Shown here in pieces: positions 46,574 through 49,875 of a DNA stretch of 64,000 bases. The DNA comes from Perognathus longimembris pacificus. Its lineage: Eukaryota > Chordata > Mammalia > Rodentia > Heteromyidae. Every line of letters begins with the position of its first letter. The first letter of the stretch is position 1. The stretch covers positions 102,192,094-102,256,093 of the forward strand of contig NC_063162.1 in NCBI RefSeq assembly GCF_023159225.1. The letters are read 5' to 3'. The translations under genes and the position numbers were made by a program. A model generated the notes under the pieces. That model did not search any database. It was not told the origin of the DNA and saw only the letters and a program-made list of their open reading frames with translations.

Positions 46574-49349
46574 ACGCGCGCACGCACATGCACTCACCAA
46601 TTCTGGGGCTTGAACTCAGGGCCTTGAGCTGTCACTTGGCTTTTTCTTTCAGGGCCAGCACTCTACCATTTGGGCCACAACTCCACTCTGGATTTCTTGC
46701 TTCTTAATTGGAGTTAAAATTCTCTCAGCTTTCTTGCTTGGGCTGGCTTTGAACTACAATGAAGTGACATATGCTACTTGGGAGGTGGAAATAAGAGGGC
46801 CAAGGTTTAAGGCCAGTCTGGGAAAAGTTAGCAAAACTATTATGGAGGACAAGCCAGAGATGGCAATGCATCTCTATAGTTCCAGCACACAGGAGGCAGG
46901 AAAAGCAAAGACCAAGGTTGCCTGGGTGTTAGGAAGAAGCAAGACCCTACCTAAAATAGAAACAAATTCAAAGCAAAAGGCCTGGGGTTATAGCTGAAGC
47001 TGTAGAGTTCTTGCCTAGTAAGTGGAAGGCCTGAAAAGAAAAAGAAAAAAAATACCAGGGAGGGGAAAAAAGAATCACGATCAATCAGATTCACAAGAGA
47101 TAAATGAAAAAAAAAGAGATAAATGATAAAACAGTCGACATCCCAGATATCCTTTCAAAAACTAGGATTTGCCCTGTACAAGTAAAAACATGGTGCAGTG
47201 TAGGGAGGGACTCAAATGTCCTTTTGTATGAGAAACCCACATATTTCCTGCAAACCTTAGTGTTCCAAGTTTCAAATGACAGTGTCCAAGTAGGAGACCC
47301 TGAGCTCTGTCGAGCCTCACTCCTTCCCCAATGATGATAAATGTCACCTCTTCACTCAGATGATGATGGCCCTGAAAGCCCAAATTTCTGGGAAGACTAC
47401 ACATGTTTACCCTCAGCAAGAGTCCTGGGCTGCTGCACACTCACAAATGCTCCTGCTCCCCACAGACTCTCAAGGCCCAGATGGAGGAGAGATCCACATT
47501 AGGAAACCCAGCTATGTGTTTACCTTCTTAGCAAGATCAAAGAGGAAAAGCAACTGGTCACTTGCAAAGATCTTGAAAAAGCATTTGACTTCAAAATCCA
47601 TTTTACTTTAGGAATAGATGTTCTAAACAAAATAAGAACAAAAACAGTCTACTTGGGATATAAAACATTTCTCTCACACACCAGAAGCTAGCCTCCTGCT
47701 TAGTGAGAAACAAGACAGGAATGCCACATTCCTATTGATATTTAACAACAGTCTGGCGGTATCAGCCTGGCAATTAGATAAAAGAAAGAAGCAAGAGAGA
47801 CAAAAATAGGCAAAGGGTAGTGTAATTGTTCATTCATTTCAAATCTGGGAAAACAGGATACCTAACTGAAATACAATTATAAACTGTAAGAAACATTAAT
47901 AGACTTCCAAACATTCAACAACAGAATGTTAAAAGACGTAAGGGAAAAGCCACATGCTGGTGGCTCAGGCTGGTAATCCTAATTATTCAGGAGGCTGAGA
48001 TCTGAGGATTATGGTTCAATGCCAGCCCAGGCAAGAAAGTCAGTGAGAATTTTCTCTAATTGAGCAGCAAAAAGCCAGAAGTAGAGGTATGGCCAGGTGA
48101 TAGAGCACCAGCCTTGAGAAAAAAAGGCCAACGCCCAGAATTCAAGCCCTAGAACTGACACAAACATCCATAAATAAATAAATAATAAAATAAAATAAAT
48201 AGAAGATGTAGGGGAAGAAAATATTTCATTTGTAAATGTTAAAAAAAAAAAAAAAGATCAGGCTGGGAATGTGGCTTAGTGGTAGAGTGTTTACCTAGCA
48301 TGTATGAAACCCTGGTTCAATTCTTCAGTACCACATAAACAGAAAAGGCTGGAAGTAGCACTGTGGCTCAAGTGGTAGAGTACTAGCCTTAAGCAAAAAG
48401 AAGCTCAAGAACAGTGCTCAGGCCCAGAGTTCAAGCTCCAGGACTGGCAAAAAAAAAAAAAGGTGTGAAAGAAAGAGCTAGAAATAACTATGATGAGAAT
48501 GTACAAGATATGTAGAAAAGAAACCTTAAAATACTCCTGAAGAAAACAAATGAAAACCCCACTCTTCAATTAGTAAGGACCAACATCATGAATAATAATC
48601 ACTAAAACTTATTAAGTATCTACTGTGTCCCACATACTCCTTGAAGTTACTCCATAATTCATCAAAGATTTAAATTATCCCTAAATCAACCTGCAAATTA
48701 ACCTGATTGAATTCCATACATTATGCATACACTATCTATTTTAAAAAAGCAAATTTTAATTTTAAAAGCTTCATTTCAATAATCCAAGATGACAATATTT
48801 TTTTTAAAAAATCATCCAAGTTTCTTGAATCTCTTGAATGAGGAGGAGAGAGGGTAAGAAGCATCAAGTAGCAGCTATGGCTCTTCTAGCTGATAACTTT
48901 TGCTTTGCTCAAGACAATGCCCCTCTGTTCCTCAGTTTCCCAATGAATGATGGGTCAGCTTCAAGTTGTACACAAGGCTTTAGAGAAAGGCCACAATCAT
49001 CACAAAGACTGTAACATATGTACAACACTTAGCTCTGACGGCATTTATCTAACCCTAGGAGTGAGAAGGACTTCCTGCACAGGCCATCGAACCCAAGTGG
49101 GAAAGTGAAGTTTGTACAACATAAACACCACCGTGGTTTCCTGACTATCTTCTCTATCCATCCCATTCATCAGTGCAGATAAGGGCAAGGTAGATCAAAG
49201 CCTCCCATAGGCAATTTCCTCCTTGAGGATGTTTTCCTACACTAATGCTCTGCAAGCCAAGTAGACCCAGCCAGTCAGGCCTCAAAGCAAACGAAGTTCC
49301 TACCTGTTGTGGCCCCAAGGAGAGCCAGGAGAAGGGCCAATCCCCACAT
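3929..49349 (-). CDS. CDHR3: CDHR3, coding exons 1-12 of a spliced gene (3' part outside window)
   Basis: Twelve minus-strand exons join in phase into 552 codons without a stop. The product is a type I membrane cadherin-related protein. In other mammals it is found on ciliated airway cells and in humans it is the receptor used by rhinovirus C. The visible part has a signal peptide (residues 1 to about 16), then cadherin repeats with calcium-site motifs: LDFETG 93-98, DVNEPP 126-131, LDFEAG 196-201, NMNDEIP 229-235, DPDD 263-266, DRDAG 300-304, DINDNP 338-343, LDYENP 414-419. N-glycosylation sequons are NSS 63, NGT 187, NIT 258, NGT 361, NFT 385 and NVS 470. Human CDHR3 is about 885 residues, so roughly 330 C-terminal residues (end of the ectodomain, membrane segment, tail) should lie left of base 1. 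Identification rests on close similarity to human CDHR3 as I remember it. Confidence 0.96.
4156..5593 (-). other. CDHR3 intron 11
   Basis: No clear SINE, L1 or microsatellite seen apart from a short T run near 5442. AT-rich, unique-looking sequence. Nothing else recognised. Confidence 0.7.
5594..5692 (-). CDS. CDHR3: CDHR3 coding exon 11: start of EC5
   Basis: 99 nt, acceptor TTTTAG|ATA, donor CCCAG|GTAAGT, phase 1 in and 1 out, residues 444-476. It encodes DTIYISVLTRPENEFPLL, then FASPSYEFNVSETSP. ENEFPLLF is the linker into EC5 and NVS (470-472) is a sequon. Confidence 0.93.
5777..5989 (+). mobile_element. ID-like tRNA-derived SINE (IDL-Geo type), young
   Basis: It begins GGGCTGGGGATATAGCCTAG. 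The pol III A box is at 5789-5799 and a perfect B box GGTTCGATTCC at 5833-5843; a poly(A) tail follows. A 14-bp target-site duplication AAAAGTATCTTTCA flanks it (5763-5776 and 5990-6003). Intact boxes, a pure tail and exact duplication suggest recent insertion. Several CpG remain undecayed (CGGCCAGAAGCGGCGC). Confidence 0.92.
6463..6742 (+). mobile_element. Dimeric SINE (B1/Alu-like left half, tRNA-like right half)
   Basis: The left half carries CACACCTGTAATCCTAACTA and GGCTGAGACCTCAGGATTG. An internal A run at about 6583-6600 separates it from the right half, which has GTGGCTCAAGTGGTAGAACA and GCCTTGAGC. This second family is repeated many times in the window on both strands. Confidence 0.82.
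6868..6970 (-). CDS. CDHR3: CDHR3 coding exon 10: end of EC4, GC splice donor
   Basis: 103 nt, acceptor ACCTAG|TTG, phase 0 in and 1 out, residues 410-443. It reads LIGDLDYENPSNLAVGNKFA, then VRIQVQDTAPPYYK; LDYENP (414-419) is the calcium motif. The donor reads AAAG|GCAAGT, a non-canonical but consensus GC-AG site. It is the junction that keeps the frame into exon 11 (PYYK-DTIYI); I saw no in-phase GT nearby. Confidence 0.92.
6971..8386 (-). other. CDHR3 intron 9
   Basis: Contains a minus-strand dimeric SINE at about 7453-7670. The rest (6971-7452 and 7671-8386) is unique-looking; I see no further feature. Confidence 0.75.
7453..7670 (-). mobile_element. Dimeric SINE, old
   Basis: Minus-strand copy: the plus strand shows the reversed tRNA-like half (CTACCACTTGAGGCACATCT) and then the reversed left half (CTCAGCTTCCTGAGTAGCTA). 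A CTTATT-type tail lies on its left. Divergence is substantial. Confidence 0.78.
8387..8558 (-). CDS. CDHR3: CDHR3 coding exon 9: first part of EC4
   Basis: 172 nt, acceptor CCCCAG|CAT, donor TGTG|GTCAGT, phase 2 in and 0 out, residues 352-409. It begins SIMVMERAANGTLLLDLNKF, followed by the acidic loop CFDDDSEAPNN (372-382), then FLQDPAGSGKIV. Sequons are NGT 361 and NFT 385. The donor GTCAGT is weaker than the gene's other donors, but the phase fits exon 10 exactly. Confidence 0.95.
8657..9152 (-). mobile_element. LINE-1 3'UTR fragment
   Basis: Minus-strand copy of the same L1 3' end seen at 2150-2660 (shared text such as TTGGATACATTTCTTGTACTG read on the plus strand). A 13-bp target-site duplication TCTACTTCATTTT flanks it (8644-8656 and 9153-9165). 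It is severely 5' truncated with no coding sequence. Its 3'UTR G-tract has become a CCCCCT repeat. Confidence 0.92.
8764..8806 (-). repeat. CCCCCT repeat (G-quadruplex-capable on minus strand)
   Basis: Several tandem CCCCCT units within the L1 3'UTR polypurine tract; the minus strand has many runs of five G. Confidence 0.85.
9539..9893 (+). repeat. Old interspersed repeat, LTR-like
   Basis: Begins CTATAGTTTAGTCCCCAGAA, with AAGAGGTGTGGCCTAATGGG and CACTGCCTCACCACAGGCCC inside and ATTTGTTGTAGTGTTGGGAA near the end. It appears related to the element at 3167-3530; the class is uncertain. Confidence 0.5.
11220..11305 (-). mobile_element. SINE fragment, tRNA-like half
   Basis: The plus strand shows TTTGAACTCAGGGACTTGCA and TTGAGCCATGCC, the reverse of the tRNA-like SINE half; only this half remains. 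Confidence 0.65.
12111..12168 (+). repeat. (GT)n microsatellite
   Basis: Uninterrupted dinucleotide run of about 58 bp, followed directly by a reversed ID-like SINE fragment (12169-12235). Confidence 0.95.
12169..12235 (-). mobile_element. ID-like SINE fragment
   Basis: The plus strand reads GGGAATCTAATCCAGGGCTT then CTGAGCTACATCACCCCAGC, the reverse of an ID element with its B-box region. Confidence 0.6.
12420..12960. promoter_or_regulatory. Intragenic CpG island in CDHR3 intron 8
   Basis: The stretch is strongly GC-rich. By hand I count about 28 CpG in 12421-12720, near the number expected from base content, whereas the surrounding introns are CpG-poor. No cadherin exon lies inside it. 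Open frames on both strands here are as expected for GC-rich DNA. It may be an alternative or orphan promoter, an enhancer-type island, or a CTCF-bound element. Confidence 0.75.
12614..12628 (+). promoter_or_regulatory. CTCF-like core motif
   Basis: ACAGCAGGGGGCGCC matches the CTCF core pattern CCASYAGRKGGC at 11 of 12 positions (first base A instead of C), and the GCGC after it also fits. It lies in the middle of the intron 8 CpG island. Confidence 0.6.
15274..15463 (-). CDS. CDHR3: CDHR3 coding exon 8: EC3 and EC3-EC4 linker
   Basis: 190 nt, acceptor CTTTAG|TGA, donor TCAG|GTAATC, phase 1 in and 2 out, residues 289-351. It reads LTGSIQVAQRIDRDAGELRQ and onward. DRDAG (300-304) and DINDNPATC (338-346) are typical cadherin calcium-site and linker motifs. 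It is nearly identical to the human exon as I remember it, which makes it the strongest single identifier of CDHR3. Confidence 0.97.
15845..15998 (-). mobile_element. SINE fragment (left half of dimeric family)
   Basis: The plus strand shows CAGCCTCCTGGGTAGCTAAG and ACAGGCATGAGTCACCTGTG, the reverse of the B1/Alu-like half. The tRNA-like half is absent. Confidence 0.65.
17040..17578. promoter_or_regulatory. CpG-enriched, promoter-like block in CDHR3 intron 7 (or an LTR)
   Basis: CpG density rises over this stretch. Recognisable motifs on the plus strand are a TATATAA (17251-17257), a GC box (about 17278-17284), a CRE-like TGATGTCA (17330-17337), a YY1-like GCCATTTTG (17399-17407) and an ETS core CCGGAAG (about 17468-17474). 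An ATGGCC in good start context at 17416 opens a 54-codon frame (MAEVEGGAGL...) ending at 17577. Directly after it comes a CT/TATC microsatellite. The layout could be a promoter with a short first exon or a solo LTR; I do not recognise the peptide or the repeat. Confidence 0.4.
17582..17665 (+). repeat. (CT)n / (TATC)n compound microsatellite
   Basis: A CT run of about 55 bp with a few CG or CC interruptions grades into six or so TATC units, followed by more CT. Confidence 0.93.
17688..17860 (-). mobile_element. Dimeric SINE, degraded
   Basis: The plus strand shows GGTTTTGAACTCAGGGTTGT, then GTGTAGCTGGGATTATAGGT and TGAATCACCATACTCAACC. Confidence 0.6.
17949..18271 (-). mobile_element. Two adjacent degraded SINE copies
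   Basis: 17949-18152 has the reversed tRNA-like half (TTGCACTTGCTAGGCAGGTG) and a left half ending CATGAACCACCATGCCTGGC. 18165-18271 is a second left half ending ATCAGCCACTGCACCTGGCT. Confidence 0.6.
18539..18687 (-). CDS. CDHR3: CDHR3 coding exon 7: start of EC3
   Basis: 149 nt, acceptor TTCCAG|CAC, donor CAGT|GTGAGT, phase 2 in and 1 out, residues 239-288. It encodes the opening strand SIPEELSPGTIVANIT, the acidic calcium loop EDPDDAGFP and the strand LLYSITT. An NIT sequon sits at 258-260. An alternative donor two bases earlier (CA|GTGTGA) would break the frame into exon 8, so 18539 is the end. Confidence 0.96.
19730..19983 (+). mobile_element. Dimeric SINE
   Basis: Left half with GGTAATCCTAACTACTTAGG, internal A run at 19855-19868, tRNA-like half with TGCCTCAATTGGTAGAGC and a terminal A run. 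Confidence 0.8.
20058..20159 (+). repeat. (TCTG)n / (TATC)n microsatellite
   Basis: TCTG units followed by TATC units, interrupted once by a short unrelated segment at about 20096-20108. Confidence 0.93.
20160..20370 (-). mobile_element. Dimeric SINE
   Basis: The plus strand shows CACCCTACCACTTGAGCCAC and GGTGGTTAATAGGAGATAAG, then TCAGATCTCAGCCTCCTGAG. The SINE tail side abuts the TATC microsatellite. Confidence 0.78.
20991..21040 (+). repeat. (GT)n with CGCG-rich end, alternating purine-pyrimidine tract
   Basis: A GT run passes directly into GCGCGTGTGCACGCGCGCAC and then GCATGC. The whole tract alternates purine and pyrimidine. Confidence 0.92.
21415..21625 (+). mobile_element. Dimeric SINE
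   Basis: Left half with ACCTATAATCCTAGCTATTC, right half with GACTCAAGTGGTAGAGATCC. Its tail has become a TA/TG microsatellite (21626-21740). Confidence 0.78.
21626..21740 (+). repeat. TA/TG-rich microsatellite
   Basis: Alternating TATATG and GTGTGT units ending in an (AT)n run. Confidence 0.9.
22729..22926 (+). mobile_element. ID-like tRNA-derived SINE (IDL-Geo type)
   Basis: Starts GGCTGGGAATATGGCCTAGT with B-box-like GGTTCAATTCC. The target-site duplication AAAGACAGCTGAAG flanks it at 22715-22728 and 22927-22940. This copy has lost the CpGs seen in the younger copies and has a short A tail. Confidence 0.9.
23495..23620 (-). mobile_element. B1-type (7SL-derived) SINE
   Basis: The plus strand reads GTAGCTCAGGCTGGCCTGGA, then CTACCTCAGTTTCCCTAGTG and ATAGGCATGTGCCACCATAC, the reverse of a B1 element. 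A TTTG-repeat tail is at 23488-23512. Confidence 0.8.
24422..24526 (-). CDS. CDHR3: CDHR3 coding exon 6: end of EC2 and linker
   Basis: 105 nt, acceptor CAAAAG|TTT, donor CCAG|GTAGGC, phase 2 in and 2 out, residues 204-238. It contains the strand FHLMAEVRDSGGLKASTVLQ and the linker NMNDEIPRF (229-237), which corresponds to the DxNDxxP motif between EC2 and EC3. The exon is GC-rich compared with its flanks. Confidence 0.95.
24796..24838 (+). repeat. (TG)n microsatellite
   Basis: Uninterrupted run of about 40 bp. Confidence 0.95.
24868..25085 (-). mobile_element. Dimeric SINE
   Basis: The plus strand shows GACTTGAACTCAAGGCCTCA, GGCTGGTGCTCTACTGTTTG and CCTTCTGAGTAGCTAGGATT. Confidence 0.78.
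25070..25370 (-). repeat. Tandem duplication of a TATC microsatellite plus ID-like SINE
   Basis: Unit 1 (about 25070-25205) and unit 2 (about 25219-25372) share GATACCAGTGCATG/GATACCAATGCATG, a TATC run, and a reversed ID element (CAGAACCCAGGGCCTCAGGT to CATCCC.ATCCTCTAACTCCC). The TATC run is short and irregular in unit 1 and about 55 bp long in unit 2. Confidence 0.85.
25742..25836 (-). CDS. CDHR3: CDHR3 coding exon 5: middle of EC2
   Basis: 95 nt, acceptor TTTAAAG|TAC after a poly-pyrimidine run, donor AGAG|GTAGCC, phase 0 in and 2 out, residues 173-203 plus two bases. It reads YFLISPSTNFEMSANGTLFS and then TTELDFEAGHK. LDFEAG (196-201) is the calcium-binding LDxE-type motif, and NGT (187-189) is a sequon. 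Confidence 0.94.
26000..26230 (-). mobile_element. Dimeric SINE
   Basis: The plus strand shows CTACTTGAGCCACAGCTCCA, CAGCTTTTTGGTGCTTAATT and ATTACAGGCATGAGCCACGG. A well preserved copy. Confidence 0.83.
27108..27335 (+). mobile_element. Dimeric SINE
   Basis: AGGTGCATGCCTGTGATCCT at the left, ATCTCCAATTAACCACCAAA in the middle, AGAGCTGTGGCTCAAGTAGT at the right, and an A-rich tail. Confidence 0.8.
28952..29165 (+). mobile_element. ID-like element, GGGA tract, then B1-type element
   Basis: 28952-29025 is an ID-like tRNA-derived unit (GGTAGCTCGGTGGTAGAACA). 29026-29070 is a GGAAGGGA purine tract. 29078-29160 is a B1 5' part (GGTACATGCCTATAATCTCA, AGACCAGCCTGAGCTACATA). Confidence 0.75.
30692..30916 (-). 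mobile_element. Dimeric SINE
   Basis: The plus strand shows GGCTTGAACTCAGGGCCTGG, TTACCACTTGAGCCACAGCT and CTTCTGAGTAGCTAGTATTA. Confidence 0.8.
31885..32058 (-). mobile_element. ATC/ATT trinucleotide tract plus SINE tRNA-like half
   Basis: 31893-31950 is an irregular TCATCATTATCATC-type tract. 31960-32045 is the reversed tRNA-like half (TTGAACTCAGGGCTTTGAGC, ACCACTTGAACCACACCA). The left half is missing. Confidence 0.7.
32975..33285 (-). mobile_element. Old SINE cluster
   Basis: The plus strand shows TTTGAACTCAGGGTTTTGCA, a short A run, ACAGGTGTGCACCAGCATGC and TACAGATGTGAGTCACCATA, which indicates two degraded SINE units. Confidence 0.6.
33814..33911 (-). CDS. CDHR3: CDHR3 coding exon 4: start of EC2
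   Basis: 98 nt, acceptor GCACAG|GTT, donor AGT|GTAAGT (ideal), phase 1 in and 0 out, residues 140-172. The product reads GLELYVAERAKPGFIYQLEA and then FDPEDTSQNLPLS. FDPED (160-164) is the acidic calcium loop of EC2. The exon is short and easily missed because no long open frame covers it. Confidence 0.94.
33912..35511 (-). other. CDHR3 intron 3
   Basis: One dimeric SINE at about 34560-34800. The rest is unique-looking. Confidence 0.8.
34560..34800 (-). mobile_element. Dimeric SINE
   Basis: The plus strand shows CTAGGGCTTAAACTCAGGGC, ATTCAAGGCTGGTGCTCTAC and GATCTCAGCCTCCTGAGTAC. Confidence 0.8.
35512..35677 (-). CDS. CDHR3: CDHR3 coding exon 3: end of EC1 and EC1-EC2 linker
   Basis: 166 nt, acceptor TTATAG|GTT, donor AAAG|GTAAAA, residues 85-139 plus one base. 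It carries the calcium-site motif LDFETG (93-98), the strand FDLQIYVKDDVGVTDLQVL, and the linker motif DVNEPP (126-131) that ends EC1. This is one of the best conserved exons in the window and a strong identifier of the gene. Confidence 0.97.
36035..36265 (+). mobile_element. Dimeric SINE
   Basis: TTACTCAGGAGGCTGACATC left half, AGTAGAGCTGTGGCTCAAGT right half, pure A tail at 36256-36268. Confidence 0.82.
36750..37400 (+). mobile_element. Ancient L1 (L1M-type) 3' fragment, interrupted
   Basis: TATTATTCAGCTATTAAAAA resumes after the inserted SINE as TAAAAGAAGCCAGTCATTAA, GGATCCCACTCATACAAAAT, AGCTGATTAGTGGTTACAAG and ACTGAGTTGTATCACTTAAA. These are the familiar order of blocks at the 3' end of old mammalian L1s. 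Confidence 0.75.
36836..37043 (+). mobile_element. ID-like tRNA-derived SINE (IDL-Geo type), young, nested in old L1
   Basis: Nearly identical to the copy at 5777: same CpG-bearing CGGCCAGAAGCGGCGCTGTG block, perfect GGTTCGATTCC B box, pure A tail. The target-site duplication AAAAAAGAGTGA is at about 36824-36835 and 37043-37054. Confidence 0.92.
38464..38479 (+). repeat. G homopolymer
   Basis: A run of G broken by a single T, just before a degraded reversed tRNA-like SINE remnant (38485-38565). Confidence 0.8.
38871..39076 (-). CDS. CDHR3: CDHR3 coding exon 2: start of EC1
   Basis: 206 nt, acceptor CCACAG|GAG, donor GAG|GTAAGA, phase 1 in and 0 out, residues 16-84. It opens the mature protein with EALHLIHLPATSNVAENSPPG; the NVAENSPPG stretch is the usual first strand of a cadherin repeat. 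An NSS sequon is at 63-65. Near the exon end (residues 69-83) it seems two residues longer than the human protein as I remember it. Confidence 0.95.
39884..40092 (+). mobile_element. ID-like tRNA-derived SINE (IDL-Geo type)
   Basis: Starts GGGGCTGGGAATATGGCCTA. A 15-bp target-site duplication AAAGAATGTCCCCTA flanks it at 39869-39883 and 40093-40107. B-box region is diverged (GGTTTGAGTCC). Confidence 0.92.
40300..40615 (+). mobile_element. Dimeric SINE with extra tRNA-like copy
   Basis: Left half GGTGAGTCACACCTATAATC, a tRNA-like half GTGTGGTTCAAGTGGTAGAG, and then further partial tRNA-like units ending AGTTCAAGTCCTAGTACTGG. The order suggests an internal duplication. Confidence 0.7.
41240..41821 (+). 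mobile_element. LINE-1 3' end (ORF2 tail and 3'UTR)
   Basis: Begins GACTTGGAAAAAATCATATT, the last codons of ORF2 as in the copy at 1981, followed by the 3'UTR with a G-rich tract and AATAAATAAATC tail. The 19-bp target-site duplication AAAATTGACTTTCACATTA (41221-41239) recurs at 41822-41840 with one change (C to T). Confidence 0.9.
41940..42300 (-). mobile_element. Pyrimidine tract plus dimeric SINE
   Basis: 41945-42046 is a CTTCC/CTTT tract, the reversed purine tail of the SINE at 42050-42295 (plus-strand GGCACTCTACCAATTGAGCC, CCTAAGTAGCTAGGATTACA). A C homopolymer is at 42105-42118. Confidence 0.8.
42712..42945 (-). mobile_element. Dimeric SINE
   Basis: The plus strand shows TTTTGAACTCAGGATCTGCT, CTATCACTTGAGCCATACCT and GGGCATGAGCCATTGGCACC. 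A G run precedes it at 42712-42723. Confidence 0.75.
43740..43758. promoter_or_regulatory. Palindromic GTTGC..GCAAC element, C/EBP-like
   Basis: GTTGCCACAATTGTGCAAC is a near-perfect inverted repeat. It contains ATTGTGCAAC, close to the C/EBP pattern RTTGCGYAAY. It sits in a repeat-free part of intron 1. Confidence 0.35.
44305..44545 (+). mobile_element. Dimeric SINE
   Basis: CACATCTGCAATTCTAGCTA left half, TTATCTCCAATTAACCAATA middle, AGGTGTGGCTCAAGTGGAGA right half, short A tail. Confidence 0.78.
44785..45175 (+). repeat. Old interspersed repeat of uncertain family
   Basis: It shows GGCTTAGAGTTATGGAGGCT, GGGACTGCATGGGGTGGAAG and a terminal block GGGATTAAGTTTCCAAAACA with GGGGGACATATTAGAATCAT. 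I recognise this block order from an old mammalian repeat but cannot name the family. A short SINE piece (45025-45075) interrupts it. Confidence 0.45.
45595..45790 (-). mobile_element. Dimeric SINE, degraded
   Basis: The plus strand shows GGGCTGTCCCTGAGCTTTTT, CAAGGCTGGCACCTGATCAC and AAGCAGTTAGGATTATAGGT. Confidence 0.7.
45795..45985 (+). repeat. CCTT-type pyrimidine tract
   Basis: About 190 bp almost free of purines. It adjoins the reversed tail of the SINE that follows at 45990. Confidence 0.9.
45990..46222 (-). mobile_element. Dimeric SINE
   Basis: The plus strand shows CAGGATTTAAACTCAGGGCC, CTACCATTTGAGCCATGCCT and CCTTCTGAGTAGCTAGGATT. Confidence 0.78.
46271..46486 (-). mobile_element. 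ID-like tRNA-derived SINE (IDL-Geo type), young
   Basis: Minus-strand copy with a pure T run (tail) at 46271-46292. The 15-bp target-site duplication AGTATATACCTTCTT flanks it at 46256-46270 and 46487-46501. The reversed B box GGAATCGAACCC is nearly consensus. Confidence 0.92.
46540..46588 (+). repeat. (TG)n with CGCGCG end, alternating purine-pyrimidine
   Basis: A TG run grades into GCGCACGCGCGCACGCACAT, the same architecture as at 20991-21040. Confidence 0.93.
46589..46760 (-). mobile_element. Dimeric SINE, right part
   Basis: The plus strand shows GGGGCTTGAACTCAGGGCCT, CACTCTACCATTTGGGCCAC and GCTTGGGCTGGCTTTGAACT; then it is cut by the next element. Confidence 0.75.
46765..47040 (+). 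mobile_element. B1-like dimer followed by ID-like unit
   Basis: TGCTACTTGGGAGGTGGAAA and GGCCAGTCTGGGAAAAGTTA, then a second copy with TCCAGCACACAGGAGGCAGG, then GGGGTTATAGCTGAAGCTGT (ID-like, 46980-47033). Confidence 0.6.
47950..48195 (+). mobile_element. Dimeric SINE with AAAT tail
   Basis: GTGGCTCAGGCTGGTAATCC left half, GTAGAGGTATGGCCAGGTGA right half, AATAAATAAATAATAAAAT tail. Confidence 0.78.
48261..48462 (+). mobile_element. ID-like SINE, older copy
   Basis: GGCTGGGAATGTGGCTTAGT with B box GGTTCAATTCT. More diverged than the copies at 5777 and 36836; no clean target duplication found. Confidence 0.85.
49304..49349 (-). CDS. CDHR3: CDHR3 coding exon 1: start codon and signal peptide
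   Basis: The ATG is at 49349-49347 with A at -3, and an in-frame TAA lies 12 codons upstream (49385-49383), which supports this start. The 46 nt encode MWGLALLLALLGATT plus one base of a glycine codon, a compact hydrophobic signal peptide. The donor reads ACAG|GTAGGA and leaves phase 1, which matches the acceptor of exon 2. A longer open frame over the same bases (49542-49300) is in another frame and has no cadherin features. Untranslated exon sequence probably extends upstream to an undetermined start site. Confidence 0.9.
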
Positions 49350-49610
49350 ACTTGATGGTATCCAGGGTCTGAATCCAGCAGCTTATTCCAGACACCACTA
49401 GCTTTCCCCTAGCTTTGTTGCCATGCAAGAAATCAAACAGAGGCTTTGGGTAACTAAGGGAGACTCCAAACAGTACAGGATTGTTTGCTGCTTGATCACT
49501 TGCTTCAATGATGGCATGATACCAAAGTAACCAGCCAGGCATACTCAGCCATACTCAGGCCCATGCCCATCTTTAAAGTCTTCATCCACCATGTGTCTCC
49601 TTAGAGACCT
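49350..49610 (-). promoter_or_regulatory. CDHR3 5'UTR and proximal promoter region with X-box-like motifs
   Basis: Sequence directly upstream of the CDHR3 ATG. On the plus strand, GTCTCCTTAGAGAC at 49595-49608 is an imperfect inverted repeat close to the RFX X-box pattern GTHNYY-NN-RRNAAC. GTTGCCATGCAAG at 49417-49429 has one perfect half site (GTTGCC). A forkhead-consensus TGTTTGC is at 49482-49488. No TATA box or CpG island is evident. RFX and FOXJ1 control many ciliated-cell genes, so the context fits, but the start site is not determined here. Confidence 0.45.
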
Positions 49611-49639
49611 CCAGAAGAAAAATCAAAAGAGCAAAGAAG

Positions 49640-49875
49640 CCAGGCGCTGATGACTTACGCCTGTAATCCTAGCCACTAAGGAGGCTGAGATCCAGATCTC
49701 AGTTCAAAGTCAGCCCAGACTGAAAAATCTCTGAGACTCTTATCTCCAATTAGCCACCAGAAAACTGTAAGTCAAGCTGTGGCTCAAAGTGGTAGAGTGC
49801 TAGCCTTGAGCAAAAGAGTTCAGGGACAACACGCAGACCCTGAGTTTCAAGCCCCATGGTTGACCAAAAAAAGAA
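49640..49875 (+). mobile_element. Dimeric SINE just upstream of CDHR3
   Basis: GACTTACGCCTGTAATCCTA left half, TTATCTCCAATTAGCCACCA middle, AAGCTGTGGCTCAAAGTGGT right half, A-rich tail. It lies about 290 bp upstream of the CDHR3 start codon and may bound its proximal promoter. Confidence 0.82.

Larger units (their letters stand above)
39077..49303 (-). other. CDHR3 intron 1
   Basis: The largest intron (10.2 kb) and rich in repeats: seven or more dimeric SINEs, three ID-like SINEs, one L1 3' end and several pyrimidine tracts (listed). Unique-looking stretches are 39077-39868, 42946-44304, 47036-47949 and 48461-49303. Confidence 0.78.

Noticed and set aside
49300..49542. 80-codon minus-strand frame covering CDHR3 exon 1
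   Set aside because: It is in a different frame from the signal peptide, runs through the splice donor, and shows no domain. The in-phase 15-codon start exon explains the region better.
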